Notes under the pieces: generated by a model
The model's input: only the letters and a program-made list of their open reading frames with translations
Told to the model about the DNA's origin: nothing
Database searches by the model: none
Source: an uncultured Pseudomonadales bacterium
GTDB lineage: Bacteria > Pseudomonadota > Gammaproteobacteria > Pseudomonadales > Pseudohongiellaceae
Reading direction: 5' to 3'
Length of the DNA: 64,000 nt
Assembly: GCA_949372635.1 (NCBI GenBank)
Contig: CASIAB010000004.1
Location: 62,001 to 126,000, forward strand
Shown here: positions 1 through 9,243 of the stretch, piece after piece
Numbering within the stretch: position 1 is the first letter of the stretch
How the letters are laid out: every line of letters begins with the position of its first letter
Made by a program: the position numbers and the translations under genes

Positions 1-50
1 GCGGAATGATAGAAGAAGAATGGCCTCTGCAGTTGAATCTGTATATCGAT

Positions 51-170
51 AAAATACCTAATCGTTCGTTCACAATTGTATGTATACGGGTACAATGGAA
101 CCATCCTGACTTATCGGGGTGTACCCCTAGGGTGGGGTGCTGTTACTGGGCGGTTACTAAGAAACAAGGG
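51..170 (-). repeat. Dispersed ~120-bp repeat, copy A
   Basis: The reverse complement aligns along its length with 22431-22549 and 23851-23979. The shared core runs from a TAACCGCCCAG end, through a GGGGT-AC-ACCCC hairpin and GATAAGTCAGGATGGTTCC, to a CGATTA end followed by a TATTTT-like flank. Copy A lies inverted relative to the other two copies. The ends form imperfect inverted repeats (TAACCG / CGATTA). No transposase is nearby, so a non-autonomous element (MITE-like) or an element remnant fits best. Positions 171-323 hold nothing I can identify. Confidence 0.75.
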
Positions 171-323
171 CAGCCCTACTTGACCCTTCCCGGGGTTATA
201 TCGGGTCTGCGGTATGGTGACGATAGCTGCTGACTGAGGAGAAATTGTGAATGACGCTGTTGAATAATCCAAGCTTATGCACGCTGAAATAGTAAGCACT
301 GTATTTCCGATGTCCCTACCCTG

Positions 324-1121
324 TTACTGGCTGTACTTGTCAAAAAAGTCGAAAATTTGCGAGATCAACGGGGCATTCCTGGCAATCGCTTCGTTATGGT
401 CGCCGCCGGCAATTTCTACATAGGCATGAGCCATCTCCAACTCTTCCATGCGCGTGACCCAGCGGCGCGCCAACTCTACCGATAACAATTCGTCTGCATC
501 TCCCTGGGCGATGAAAATAGGAATATGTTTGATGGTCTCTAACTGATCGGTTTTGCCGAACAGCGCCGGTGCCAATAGTCCCAGTGCCGCCCAGTATTGT
601 GAATACTTGCCACCCAGGTACATGGTGCCGCCACCACCCATGCTATGGCCCATCAAATAAGTGCGCTTAGAGTCAATATTGAATTCCTCATTAACCATTT
701 CGAATACGTTGATGACATCGGTTTCGCTGAGTAAACCGATATTGTCTGGTGTCGGGCCTTCAGGTCCATCGTTAAAGAAGCTCTTGCCCGGGCCAAACAC
801 ACCGTACCAGCCTCTTTTATTATAACCATAAGGTGCGACAACTATGTAGCCGCGTTGCTCTGCCTCTTCTAGAATGCCATCGTATTCAATAATCCGCGGT
901 GTACCACCCAAGCCATGCAGCAAGACAATGAGAGGCGAGGCTGTGTCTGCTCGATAACTGGTTGGCACATACAGTCGATACTCGATTTCTTCATCGGTAA
1001 GATCGAAATGGTAGTCGCGCACTTGAACCTCTCCGGTAACAAGCTGCTGTCCAGACGCGACAAAAGAGAGGCTGGAAATAAAAAGAATTTGAATAGATCG
1101 AATTAGAAGCTTTCTTAACAT
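324..1121 (-). CDS. Secreted alpha/beta-hydrolase (esterase / PHB-depolymerase-like)
   Basis: This 265-residue protein has a hydrophobic N-terminal segment ending near SFVASGQ, consistent with a Sec signal peptide, so it probably acts in the periplasm or outside the cell. The alpha/beta-hydrolase core is clear: an oxyanion-type LLHGLGG motif, the nucleophile elbow GHSMGGG, an acidic residue in the QGDADE stretch and a late histidine in GGDHNE. The layout resembles feruloyl-esterase and PHB-depolymerase-like hydrolases, which attack ester bonds. The substrate cannot be read from the sequence. It lies downstream of the carbamoyltransferase operon on the same strand but 313 bp away, so co-transcription is uncertain. 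Confidence 0.8.
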   Translation of the reverse strand: MLRKLLIRSIQILFISSLSFVASGQQLVTGEVQVRDYHFDLTDEEIEYRLYVPTSYRADTASPLIVLLHGLGGTPRIIEYDGILEEAEQRGYIVVAPYGYNKRGWYGVFGPGKSFFNDGPEGPTPDNIGLLSETDVINVFEMVNEEFNIDSKRTYLMGHSMGGGGTMYLGGKYSQYWAALGLLAPALFGKTDQLETIKHIPIFIAQGDADELLSVELARRWVTRMEELEMAHAYVEIAGGDHNEAIARNAPLISQIFDFFDKYSQ

Positions 1122-1434
1122 AGATCATCTCTAGTTTTAAATCGTAATGCTACCTTGGTAGCTATTTGTTGAGCTTGTCCAAGCAAAGCGGGGCTATCGG
1201 TGTTAGTAGTTTTATCATATTTATACCCAGTATATAGTATAGGTATAGGCTGTAAGGTATAACTTGAGAGACACTAAGGCTGATTAGCATGATATAAACC
1301 CAGACAGGCCCAATTTGCTGCATTTGAAAGCTATAGAGGCTGCGAGCAAATTTTTCCCTATTATTTACTAAAAGTACATAGCTGAATATTCGGGAAAAAT
1401 CAGATTCACCTTACAACGATTGCCACGCTGTTAA
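1122..1434. other. Intergenic region, no gene seen
   Basis: This AT-rich 313-bp stretch separates the end of the carbamoyltransferase operon from the hydrolase gene. It has several TATA-like stretches near 1225-1260 that could serve the leftward hydrolase gene, but no convincing promoter pair, terminator or small ORF. Confidence 0.4.
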
Positions 1435-1587
1435 CTAAAACAAGGTGTAGATAAAGGGAGCAATTGCCGAACCCTCGGTAAGTACTATTAGCGCTCCGAA
1501 AAGCAGGAGCGTTAGAATTATTGGAGCAAGCCAAAACTTTCTTCTATGCTTCAAAAAACCCCAGAGATCGCGTATGAACTCGTACAT
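1435..1587 (-). CDS. SxtK-like / DUF5989 small membrane protein (50 aa)
   Basis: Reading leftward from the ATG at 1587-1585 gives a 50-residue protein starting MYEFIRDLWGFLKHRRKFW, followed by one hydrophobic helix and a tail reading TEGSAIAPFIYTLF, then TAG. The pattern of short amphipathic start, basic HRRKFWL, single transmembrane helix and SA(I/L)APFIYTLF end matches the DUF5989 family, which includes SxtK of the saxitoxin cluster. The ATG overlaps the TAA stop of the SxtJ-like gene by one base, indicating translational coupling. Its role is unknown. The family repeatedly sits beside O-carbamoyltransferases, so it may anchor or assist that enzyme at the membrane (inference). Confidence 0.85.
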   Translation of the reverse strand: MYEFIRDLWGFLKHRRKFWLAPIILTLLLFGALIVLTEGSAIAPFIYTLF

Positions 1588-1973
1588 TAATAGGGTGTCT
1601 CCATGTGAGAGTCGTCTGGTTTCACACTTTCCTTCCAGTAACTACCATTGACTTCACAGGGACTTCTTTTGATTGGTTGTTTTCCCAGAGCTCTCAGAAT
1701 TAGTGAGTAAGGGGTGATCAATACGTAGAAAATAACTCCTAGAATAATTGTGCCGTTAATTTTGGCTAACACACTAGCTATACTCATCCAGGGCACATAT
1801 AACAGGAAAAGGGTCCTTGGGATGACTATGCTCCAGATCGTAAGACTAACTGCTAGATAATATGGCCAATTTGGGCGAGGAAAACTTAATAGAAAAGGCA
1901 GAATAAATCCGAATATTAGGACTATCATAACCGCAACCACCAAGCCAAAATGTCGTAGCTCTTTACTATTCAT
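1587..1973 (-). CDS. SxtJ-family membrane protein
   Basis: This 128-residue protein has three to four hydrophobic segments (about residues 8-32, 36-60 and 68-92), then a basic cytosolic-type tail with LGKQPIKRSP and SYWKES. The ending, a helix followed by LG(K)xP(I/L)(K/R)R and a SYW motif, is characteristic of the SxtJ family encoded next to carbamoyltransferases. It starts 12 bp after the carbamoyltransferase stop and overlaps the next small gene by one base, so the genes form one operon. No enzymatic residues are evident. A scaffold or membrane-recruiting role is an inference. Confidence 0.85.
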   Translation of the reverse strand: MNSKELRHFGLVVAVMIVLIFGFILPFLLSFPRPNWPYYLAVSLTIWSIVIPRTLFLLYVPWMSIASVLAKINGTIILGVIFYVLITPYSLILRALGKQPIKRSPCEVNGSYWKESVKPDDSHMETPY

Positions 1974-1984
1974 ATTGTTATTCG

Positions 1985-3850
1985 CTAATCTAATGGGTAT
2001 TCAACTTCCCAAGACTGATCCGAATCAGAAAAATTTTGTTTCGATCTATCTATTATGCAATTTCCCAGAACCAAATAATCCATCTCACTTCTCTTGAAGC
2101 AACGGTAGGCATCCTCCGGTGTGCAAACTATCGGTTCACCCCTAACGTTAAAGGATGTATTTATTATCACTGGACAGCCTGTCAATTTCTCAAACTTATT
2201 TAACAACTCCCAGTATAGAGAATTGGTTTCCTTATGTACCGTTTGTACGCGGGCGGAGTAATCCACATGGGTAACTGCAGGAATTGTCGACCGCACAACG
2301 TTGATTTTGTCGATCCCAGTACAACCACTCTGTTCCTCATCCATCGATATGCAGTGCTCAGGATTAACAGAAGTAACCGTGAGCATGTAAGGGCTTGGGG
2401 CGGACAGGTCGAACCACTCGCTGCTTTTTTCAAACAACACTGAGGGAGCAAAAGGGCGAAATGACTCTCTGTATTTGATCTTAAGGTTCATTTTTGACTG
2501 CATATCCCTGTTTCGAGCGTCACCAATAATTGATCTGTTTCCTAATGCTCTCGGACCAAACTCCATCCTGCCTTGAAACCAACCAATAACGTTTCCTTGA
2601 CTAATAAGCTCTGCACCGTGACTAGTAAGTTGTTCAAATTCATATTGTTGATAATCGGCGCCTATTCTTTCCAAAAAGTCACGAATGGTTTGATTGTCAA
2701 AACTGGGTCCAAGGTACGAACCTTTCATTGAATCTGGTATACGTACAGAAGGCTTTGCAGGAGTTTCTATCCGCGGGTTTTTAAGGTGCTGGTACCAAAC
2801 TGCTAATGCCGAACCAACTGCGCCGCCTGCGTCACCTGAGGCCGGCTGCACCCATATATTTTCAAATATACCGCTCTTCTCTAAAACGCCGTTCGCCACT
2901 GAATTCAGGGCCACCCCACCGGCAAGGCAGAGATTCGATTCACCAGATTTATCTCTCAGCGTTTTAGCGATCTTGAGCAGGGTCTCTTCTATTACTTGCT
3001 GAATTGAACTTGCGAGATTCATTTCCCGCTGCGTAATTCCTGATTCTGGTTTTCGAGGTGGACCACCGAACAGCTCATGAAACTTATTGGAAGTCATTCT
3101 CAGCCCTGTTGGGTAATCAAAATAACTCATATCCAGCATGAAACTTCCATCACTCTTAACGTCAATCAGATGCTCGTAGATAACGCTTTTATATACTGCT
3201 TCTCCGTAGGGGGCTAGGCCCATCAGTTTGTACTCGCCAGAATTTACTCTAAAGCCTGTGTAATACGTAAATGCTGAATACAGAAGGCCAAGAGAATGGG
3301 GGAAATTTATTTCGTAAAGAGGAACTAACTCATTCCCGCCCCCTCTCCACAAGGTTGTTGTAGCCCATTCACCTACACCGTCTGCGCATAGTACTGCGCT
3401 AGAATGAAAGGGAGAGGCGAAGAACGCCGAAGCCGCGTGCGATTGGTGATGTTCAGCAAATAGAAGAGGTGGCAAACTTCTGCGGGAAATTCCACTCAAC
3501 TTAGATAACTCTACCTTTAATACCCGCTTTAAAAATAGCTTTTCCCTTATCCAAATCGGCATTGCCTTTAAGAATGATTTAATACCTCTAGGAGCATATG
3601 TTAAATAGGTTTCAAGCAATCTCTCAAATTTGATAAAGGGTTTGTCATAAAAAGCTATATGACTAACCTGACTAAGTGTTATTTTTGAATCTTGCAAACA
3701 GAATTTAATGGCTTCGGCTGGAAAGTTGGAGTCATGCTTTTTCCTGCTAAATCTTTCTTCTTGTGCCGCCGAGACGATCTCCCCATTCAAAATAAGCGCT
3801 GCGGCGCTATCATGATAGTAGCAGGATATTCCTATAATAAATGTTGTCAT
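1985..3850 (-). CDS. O-carbamoyltransferase, NodU/CmcH/SxtI family
   Basis: At 621 residues this is full length for the family. Members make carbamoyl-adenylate from carbamoyl phosphate and ATP and move the carbamoyl group to a hydroxyl of a sugar, antibiotic or toxin. The N-terminal Kae1-like domain shows GISCYYHDSAAA (His13), the metal-binding HHQSH at about residues 134-138, and CADGVGEW. The middle has CLAGGVALNS. The C-terminal domain has GPRALGNRSI, RPFAPSV and NTSFNVRGEP, all hallmark blocks. The protein is probably cytosolic. It sits in an operon after an SGNH-like gene (14 bp gap) and before SxtJ- and SxtK-like genes. No sugar or toxin biosynthesis genes are adjacent, so the acceptor is unknown. 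Confidence 0.93.
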   Translation of the reverse strand: MTTFIIGISCYYHDSAAALILNGEIVSAAQEERFSRKKHDSNFPAEAIKFCLQDSKITLSQVSHIAFYDKPFIKFERLLETYLTYAPRGIKSFLKAMPIWIREKLFLKRVLKVELSKLSGISRRSLPPLLFAEHHQSHAASAFFASPFHSSAVLCADGVGEWATTTLWRGGGNELVPLYEINFPHSLGLLYSAFTYYTGFRVNSGEYKLMGLAPYGEAVYKSVIYEHLIDVKSDGSFMLDMSYFDYPTGLRMTSNKFHELFGGPPRKPESGITQREMNLASSIQQVIEETLLKIAKTLRDKSGESNLCLAGGVALNSVANGVLEKSGIFENIWVQPASGDAGGAVGSALAVWYQHLKNPRIETPAKPSVRIPDSMKGSYLGPSFDNQTIRDFLERIGADYQQYEFEQLTSHGAELISQGNVIGWFQGRMEFGPRALGNRSIIGDARNRDMQSKMNLKIKYRESFRPFAPSVLFEKSSEWFDLSAPSPYMLTVTSVNPEHCISMDEEQSGCTGIDKINVVRSTIPAVTHVDYSARVQTVHKETNSLYWELLNKFEKLTGCPVIINTSFNVRGEPIVCTPEDAYRCFKRSEMDYLVLGNCIIDRSKQNFSDSDQSWEVEYPLD

Positions 3851-3864
3851 TATTATTTAGCTCT

Positions 3865-4983
3865 CTACATTGCGCCATTAATACATTCGGCAACTGCTTT
3901 ACTGCCTTGCATTGAATAGTGAACGGAATCGTATAATAACGGTCCAACTTCTTGGCTCCCTATACATTTAGCCAAGTCTATAGACTTAATACTATTTTCT
4001 TGAGCGAAATTTAAAGTTTGTTCGTTAAGTAAATCCATTAGCTCTGAAGTTTGTGTAATAGTAAGTCTTCTGCCGCTCCAAACTGGAGTGACTCTTAAAT
4101 CTTGAATTGGAGGAGTATAGTCTTTTACGAAAGCATGTGGTTGGGATAACAAAATTAGTTTCACTCGGAGTCGGCTTGACGTTCTGCTAATCTGTTCATA
4201 AACGCTTAGCCGTTTTGGTAGAAACTCATTGACGAATTCACTTTTAAGCTTCTGAAATTCAACATCTTCGAGAATACTCATGTTATCTCGAGCTTCTTTC
4301 AGAGCAACAGACGGCTCGATGATTAAGCGTACTCCAGAATTATTTCTTAGGTAAGTAATCAATGACATTACAGAACTACTCGAAATTTTGACACCTCCAA
4401 ATACAACTCGATTAGTATTGTCAAAAGTGACCAGCGGGTGTTCCAATCTATGCGACCAATTATTTATTTCAAAATTCTCAGCTCCCCGATTGACAAAAAA
4501 TCCTAAATCATTTACTGCATGCATAATAGTAGCGGTATCTGGCGGCGGGGCTAGTGCCTCGTGCAAGTGAATAAGATTGTAGTAGGAGTCGATTAGGTAG
4601 TTTCCCGAAACACCAAAATTTAATGCCGCTGGAGCTAGTAAATCAGGCCACCTGTCTCCCTCAGGCACTAAAGATGACTCTGTTGTGCTTCCGCCTAGAG
4701 CAATAAAAGTGCTCCCTACTTGTACAAATCCATTTGAAATTGATCGATCTTCGCGGGTATGGAATCGAATAGACTCGCTGAGAGGGTAATAACCTTCGCT
4801 TGAAACCTCAATATCGAGGTTTTTCGCATGAAGTCTTGCCGAAGTATCGAGAGGGGCATCTAGATACGGATTGTGCCAGGCCAATCGTAGTGCTAATTCT
4901 ATTGTTAGTAATAAAACTAGCGTAATAAGCAAGTTAACTGCCACTAGGGATAATATTTTTTTCAATGTCCTGTGGTCTCGCAA
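3865..4983 (-). CDS. Membrane-anchored SGNH/GDSL-like hydrolase
   Basis: The 372-residue protein begins with a short basic segment and one strong transmembrane helix (about residues 9-33), which would place the rest outside the cytoplasm. An SGNH-type nucleophile block is visible as ALGGSTTES (Ser99). A matching final block reads DSVHYS, with Asp352 and His355 spaced as in the catalytic Asp-x-x-His pair. An asparagine-containing HAVNDLG segment may supply the SGNH Asn. Such proteins are often deacetylases, acetyltransferase partners or esterases acting on surface glycans. As first gene of the carbamoyltransferase operon it may act on the same envelope or secreted molecule (inference). Confidence 0.75.
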   Translation of the reverse strand: MRDHRTLKKILSLVAVNLLITLVLLLTIELALRLAWHNPYLDAPLDTSARLHAKNLDIEVSSEGYYPLSESIRFHTREDRSISNGFVQVGSTFIALGGSTTESSLVPEGDRWPDLLAPAALNFGVSGNYLIDSYYNLIHLHEALAPPPDTATIMHAVNDLGFFVNRGAENFEINNWSHRLEHPLVTFDNTNRVVFGGVKISSSSVMSLITYLRNNSGVRLIIEPSVALKEARDNMSILEDVEFQKLKSEFVNEFLPKRLSVYEQISRTSSRLRVKLILLSQPHAFVKDYTPPIQDLRVTPVWSGRRLTITQTSELMDLLNEQTLNFAQENSIKSIDLAKCIGSQEVGPLLYDSVHYSMQGSKAVAECINGAM

Positions 4984-5410
4984 TTAGGCTTTAGTTAAAC
5001 ATCTATAACAGACATTGATATAAATACTCCTCATTATGCCTCAAGCGGTTTGAATTGGTCCACATCTGTAAGCTTGCCGAGTCTAAACCCTATTCTTTAT
5101 TTAAGCGGTCCTCAGTAGGTGCGCTTTCGCGTTCCGTATTTAAGGCTATAAGGGTTGGTGCGTTGTTATCAAGGTAGAGATTGGATGCTGACTCGCCCGA
5201 ATCAGCATAGCAGCGCACAGTCATTGGTTATCGAAGATGTGGAAAGCCATGTCTGAGTTGGGATTTAGGAATTCAAAGTTCCGACGCTACCTTCCAGGTC
5301 GCTTCTCACTAGAAGACTCAGATGTCTCAGAAGCTAAAAGAGTATTTTACCAAACTTGTTAAACTACTAAGCCTCAACTTTTATGACATTTTTGGGGCAC
5401 CTCAAACCTA
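4984..5410. other. Intergenic region, no gene seen
   Basis: These 427 bp lie between the idi stop and the start of the carbamoyltransferase operon, both genes being leftward. The region should contain the promoter for the operon and the end of the crt-blh-idi transcript. I found no convincing stem-loop with a T-run and no conserved small ORF. A short rightward frame from 5322 runs into idi antisense and looks accidental. Confidence 0.4.
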
Positions 5411-6433
5411 TTACAGACTTAACGATTCGGGTCGGTTAATCTCTGCTAAGCTGAGGTCGGACAATCTTTTACAGCCGGTTAAGAACATGGTCCAGCGTAA
5501 CTGCTCCTCGAGTATTGAAATCTTTTCGATAACGGCCTCGGTGGATATTAGTGCTGATGCTAAAAACGGCTGAGCTAACGCAGTCATTTCTGCGCCCAAT
5601 CGAATACAGCGAGCGATATCTAGCCCATTACGAACCCCTCCTGAGCCGATAAGTCTCAAATTTGGGCATGCTGCATGCACTGCGGGCAGTATTTCAACAG
5701 TATCCATACCCCAATCAATAAATGCGCCAGCGACTTCCCTCTCCCACTCAGATCCATTGCGATCTAATTCAATACTCGCCCAATTAGTTCCACCACGGCC
5801 GGCGACCTCAATCCATTCTATGCCCGCCCCCATTAATTTTTTAGCACTGGTCGGACCTATTCCAGCGCCGACTTCTTTGACGATCACCGGCACGCCAAGT
5901 TTGGCGGCACAGTGCTGAATGGCTTCTAGCACTTCATTCCAATCACGGTCCCCATTTGGCTGGATGAGCTCCTGCAAGGGGTTTAAATGAATCACGAGCG
6001 CATTGGCGTCTATAGCATCTACTGCGCGCCGAGCTAAGTCCAAACCATGTAGTTGCAACTGAGTGGCACCCAGGTTGCCAAGTAAAATAGCGGAGGGAGC
6101 GCACCGCCTCGCCCCTTGCGGCATTCCGCTCTCAAGGGCGGCTCTCTGAGAGCCCACAGCCATGGGAATATTGCAGGCCTGAGCAGCCTCCGCGAGATGC
6201 TTGTTGATAAGCTCTCCGTTATTGCAGCCACCGGTCATCGCGCCAATTAAAAAAGGCGCCGCAACCGGCCGCCCCAAAAAATCACTGTCGAGCTTTATAT
6301 CTTGCAGCGACGTTTGCGGCAAAGGATTGGGCTCAAAGCGAAGGCGATCAAAACCAGAGCCTTGAGCGGCCTGATGCTTGACCTCTGAGGCTAGGGCAAT
6401 ATGGTCTTCTTTACGGCTATTAATGTCAGTCAT
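5411..6433 (-). CDS. fni: Isopentenyl-diphosphate delta-isomerase, type 2 (FMN)
   Basis: This 340-residue enzyme interconverts IPP and DMAPP, feeding the carotenoid genes upstream in the same operon. Family signatures are visible: SRKEDHIALA at the N-terminus, the FMN-site MTGG motif (GAMTGGCNNG), VGSQRAAL, the lysine-bearing VIVKEVGAG, and GRGGTNW and GSGGVRNG for phosphate binding. Length is normal for type 2 enzymes. Its start overlaps the blh stop by 4 bp (ATGA), so it is the last gene of the crtE-crtI-crtB-crtY-blh-fni operon. Presence of idi at the end of a proteorhodopsin-associated crt cluster is typical of marine gammaproteobacteria. Confidence 0.95.
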   Translation of the reverse strand: MTDINSRKEDHIALASEVKHQAAQGSGFDRLRFEPNPLPQTSLQDIKLDSDFLGRPVAAPFLIGAMTGGCNNGELINKHLAEAAQACNIPMAVGSQRAALESGMPQGARRCAPSAILLGNLGATQLQLHGLDLARRAVDAIDANALVIHLNPLQELIQPNGDRDWNEVLEAIQHCAAKLGVPVIVKEVGAGIGPTSAKKLMGAGIEWIEVAGRGGTNWASIELDRNGSEWEREVAGAFIDWGMDTVEILPAVHAACPNLRLIGSGGVRNGLDIARCIRLGAEMTALAQPFLASALISTEAVIEKISILEEQLRWTMFLTGCKRLSDLSLAEINRPESLSL

Positions 6434-7236
6434 GGCAGCTCTTCTCTGAGATGATGTTTCCTGTCGGCATAATCGACTAACAGCATATGGGGAAGTGTTA
6501 GTGCCGCTAAACCAATGAAAGTCAGCTTAATTAACGCCGCAGTAGATGGCGTCTGAAAGTAATAGAAAATAAGCCCCGCAACAAGCCAAGAAATAACTGT
6601 GTATGCCGCCGCCTCACGGCCACTCCGACGTCGCTCAGTTAACTTTAAACTTTGCCACAGGCGTAACATATGACCACGGCTATGCCAAAAACAAAAATAC
6701 AGAGCAAAGCTGACTAATGGGGGCAATACGATGGCTAGCCCAACAAAACCCAGTAGGCTGAATAATGATCTGAGATATTGAGGATGCTTATAAGCATAGA
6801 AGCAGTAGCCTATTAGAATTAAGAGCCACGGTAAAAATAGGCTAATGAGGCCGTTCAACAATAGATTAGCATTCTCTGCGCCAACCAAAATTATAAAAAT
6901 GGGCTCAACTAAGGCCGGCTGGAAGCTAGGAATAGCTATAGGCACTAAGCCGCCATGAGCCATCCATGGCAAGCTATTGGTGCCGACAGAGGTAATATCG
7001 CTTCCACCAAAATGCAGAGCCGATATTAGAAGGAACGCTCCGAGACCTGCGAGTGGAAATAACCACCAAAGACCTGCAGCTAAGGCCGCGAGAATGACGT
7101 AAGCGAGATGAAAGCCTAGCCACGACATGAGCCCTGGTGGCCAACCAATACGCCGCGCGACTGCACCATCCAGCCCTCCATGGGGCACACCTAGGAGTAA
7201 AATGGCGCCAATAGCGAGCAACTCCCAGCTAGTCAT
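6430..7236 (-). CDS. blh: Beta-carotene 15,15'-dioxygenase, Brp/Blh family
   Basis: This integral membrane protein of 268 residues cleaves beta-carotene into two retinal molecules, the chromophore of proteorhodopsin. It has about seven hydrophobic segments. The histidines expected to bind iron are in place: LLGVPHGGLDG near the N-terminus, SALHFGGSD, WHSRGHMLRL and LPHMLLVDY. Length is slightly below the family norm but nothing obvious is missing. It overlaps crtY (upstream) and idi (downstream) by 4 bp each. Together with crtE, I, B, Y and the rhodopsin this completes a retinal pathway. Confidence 0.93.
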   Translation of the reverse strand: MTSWELLAIGAILLLGVPHGGLDGAVARRIGWPPGLMSWLGFHLAYVILAALAAGLWWLFPLAGLGAFLLISALHFGGSDITSVGTNSLPWMAHGGLVPIAIPSFQPALVEPIFIILVGAENANLLLNGLISLFLPWLLILIGYCFYAYKHPQYLRSLFSLLGFVGLAIVLPPLVSFALYFCFWHSRGHMLRLWQSLKLTERRRSGREAAAYTVISWLVAGLIFYYFQTPSTAALIKLTFIGLAALTLPHMLLVDYADRKHHLREELP

Positions 7237-8351
7237 AGGCGTAACATCTGTTTTAAAAACGGCACTTTAGGCATTGCTAATACTACCTTGACCCAGTCAA
7301 AAAACGTCGCGGAGCCAAGCATAAAGCGCGCAAAACCATCAGCATCTAATGCCTTCGCGGTGCGCATCATAATAGATACTCCTAATTCAGGATGGGCCTG
7401 CAGTACGCCAGTGAATATCTTGTCCATAATGTTGAGTAAAGGCGAAATCGGTGGAGGGACCGAGTAATGGCCGCGATTAATACCAGCAGCCAATTTACTA
7501 ATCTGCGACTGAATCCCCGAAAACGCATATCCTGAAGAGAGCCGCACTGCTCCGCTCGCGGCTCCAATAGCTGCTATATTTTCATCAAGCGGGACTACCG
7601 ATTGCATGGGTATGATTCCCATTTCTTCGCCCACTATTTCTTCTATCACAATATTTTGCTCTTCGAGCCATTTATGAATCGCCTGCCGATACCACTTTTC
7701 ATCCTCCAAACTAACAGAAATCATTGTAGACTCGACTAGTAGACGCCGATCAGAAAAGGGCAGAACATAAATAAAATGCATTCCACGGGATTGGTCCACG
7801 CGAAAATCCATTAAGGTGACAATATGCGGGTTACTGATCGGAGCTTTGGTACGAATATCCCAGCCAAAGAAATGCTGCTTTAAGCCTCCCTCGGCAATTT
7901 TTGGCGGCCTACTGTCATAGATTTTTGCAGAGTTGTAGTCTTGCCCCGCAGCCGTGAATGATCCGCCCAAACCATTGACACGAATGTTTTCGGCTGGAGC
8001 GCGAATCAGATCAACTCCCTCCGCGAGAGCGCTCTCACACTGAGCCAAGTAGTCAGCCGATCTTAGGCTTGTGTAAAGATACTTCTCACTGCAGTGAAGA
8101 ATTTCAGTCTGGTGATCAATTAGCCGCCACTGCTGCCAGCTTCCTTTGGTTGCTGCTTTAAATTGTTTTTGTTGCACACTATCGGCCCAAAAAGCCCAAC
8201 TGCAATCACGTTCGATAGGTGTACGCGGCTCTACTACTACAGCACGGACATTATTTAGATAAGCGGCGAGTGTTATACCCGCACTGCCACCACCAATAAT
8301 GGCAATGTCGATCTCAGTAGTTTTATTTATATTATTTTTAAGAGACGACAC
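7233..8351 (-). CDS. crtY: Lycopene beta-cyclase
   Basis: The 372-residue flavoprotein cyclises both ends of lycopene to give beta-carotene, the substrate of Blh. The N-terminal dinucleotide-binding motif reads IAIIGGGSAG (about residues 16-25), followed by DCSWAFW, a CrtY-type signature. Later segments YDSRPP and GWDIRT match the CrtY pattern, and AIGAASGAVRLSSGYAF is the conserved C-terminal flavin-region motif. It overlaps the 3' end of crtB by 14 bp and the start of blh by 4 bp, implying tight translational coupling. Confidence 0.93.
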   Translation of the reverse strand: MSSLKNNINKTTEIDIAIIGGGSAGITLAAYLNNVRAVVVEPRTPIERDCSWAFWADSVQQKQFKAATKGSWQQWRLIDHQTEILHCSEKYLYTSLRSADYLAQCESALAEGVDLIRAPAENIRVNGLGGSFTAAGQDYNSAKIYDSRPPKIAEGGLKQHFFGWDIRTKAPISNPHIVTLMDFRVDQSRGMHFIYVLPFSDRRLLVESTMISVSLEDEKWYRQAIHKWLEEQNIVIEEIVGEEMGIIPMQSVVPLDENIAAIGAASGAVRLSSGYAFSGIQSQISKLAAGINRGHYSVPPPISPLLNIMDKIFTGVLQAHPELGVSIMMRTAKALDADGFARFMLGSATFFDWVKVVLAMPKVPFLKQMLRL

Positions 8352-9243
8352 CCGCTAGCCCCTTAAGATATCGATGCAAGTGTTGCTTATGGCTTGGCAT
8401 AGCCGCCGGCCTTAGGTCTAAAAGACTGCGCAAAGTCAGCAATACTTTTTCTGATGCCGGCACATAAACTCTACCGTTCCACCACCGTAGATGTCGACGC
8501 TGGAGTAGAACTCCAATCTGGCGGTAGACGCGAAGGGCTACGGTAATAGAAAATCGCGATCGAAATGGTAGCAGCCTGATACCAACTAGAGCACTGGAAT
8601 AATATTCCTCAGCGAGGTCGAGTACTCTTTCTATGGCACTAGCGACTGGAGCATGACAGGCGACATTCGACGCCGAAATTTTTGAAGCGGGTACATTGAT
8701 CCAACTGGCCGGCAAGTAACGGCGCTCCATCTTGGCATCTTCCAGGACGTCTCGGGCGATATTGGTCAGCTGCATGGCAATACCAAGGTCAATGGCAAAG
8801 CTGTCTGCACGTTGATCTTTGCAGTTGAGAACTCGACACATCATGAGGCCCACGGTCCCGGCTACGGCGTGACAATAACGTAGCAAATCAGCTTCACTAT
8901 CAAACGCAGCCGCCGTCTGATCGCTCAGCATACCGTCGAGCAATTCTTTAGCAGCTATAAGCGGAATATTGTTTTCTGAGGCGAGCTGTAAGAAGGATTC
9001 GATTTCGGGGCCAGCGGCCACGCTATGTCCCTCTAGGCGAGCACGAATGTCCTCCAATGACTCTTTCCGCTCAGACAGATCTCCGTCAGCCAAATCGTCA
9101 ACAAAGCGGCAAAATTGATAGAGTTGCGCAGCTCTTTCGGCTAGTTTGGAGCCGAGAAATAAGCTAGCCCAATAAAATGATTTACCGTGTCGAGCCAATA
9201 TTTTTTTAGATGACATCATGTCTGGCCGCAAGTTTTCTATCAT
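8338..9243 (-). CDS. crtB: Phytoene synthase
   Basis: This 301-residue enzyme condenses two GGPP molecules into phytoene. The first aspartate-rich motif is RFVDDLADG at about residues 47-55. The second region reads QLTNIARDVLEDA and is followed by RRYLP, the standard squalene/phytoene synthase signature. The protein starts one base after the crtI stop and overlaps the crtY start by 14 bp. An internal Met-Met at residues 9-10 is an alternative start; the upstream ATG is kept because it abuts crtI. Confidence 0.95.
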   Translation of the reverse strand: MIENLRPDMMSSKKILARHGKSFYWASLFLGSKLAERAAQLYQFCRFVDDLADGDLSERKESLEDIRARLEGHSVAAGPEIESFLQLASENNIPLIAAKELLDGMLSDQTAAAFDSEADLLRYCHAVAGTVGLMMCRVLNCKDQRADSFAIDLGIAMQLTNIARDVLEDAKMERRYLPASWINVPASKISASNVACHAPVASAIERVLDLAEEYYSSALVGIRLLPFRSRFSITVALRVYRQIGVLLQRRHLRWWNGRVYVPASEKVLLTLRSLLDLRPAAMPSHKQHLHRYLKGLAGVVS

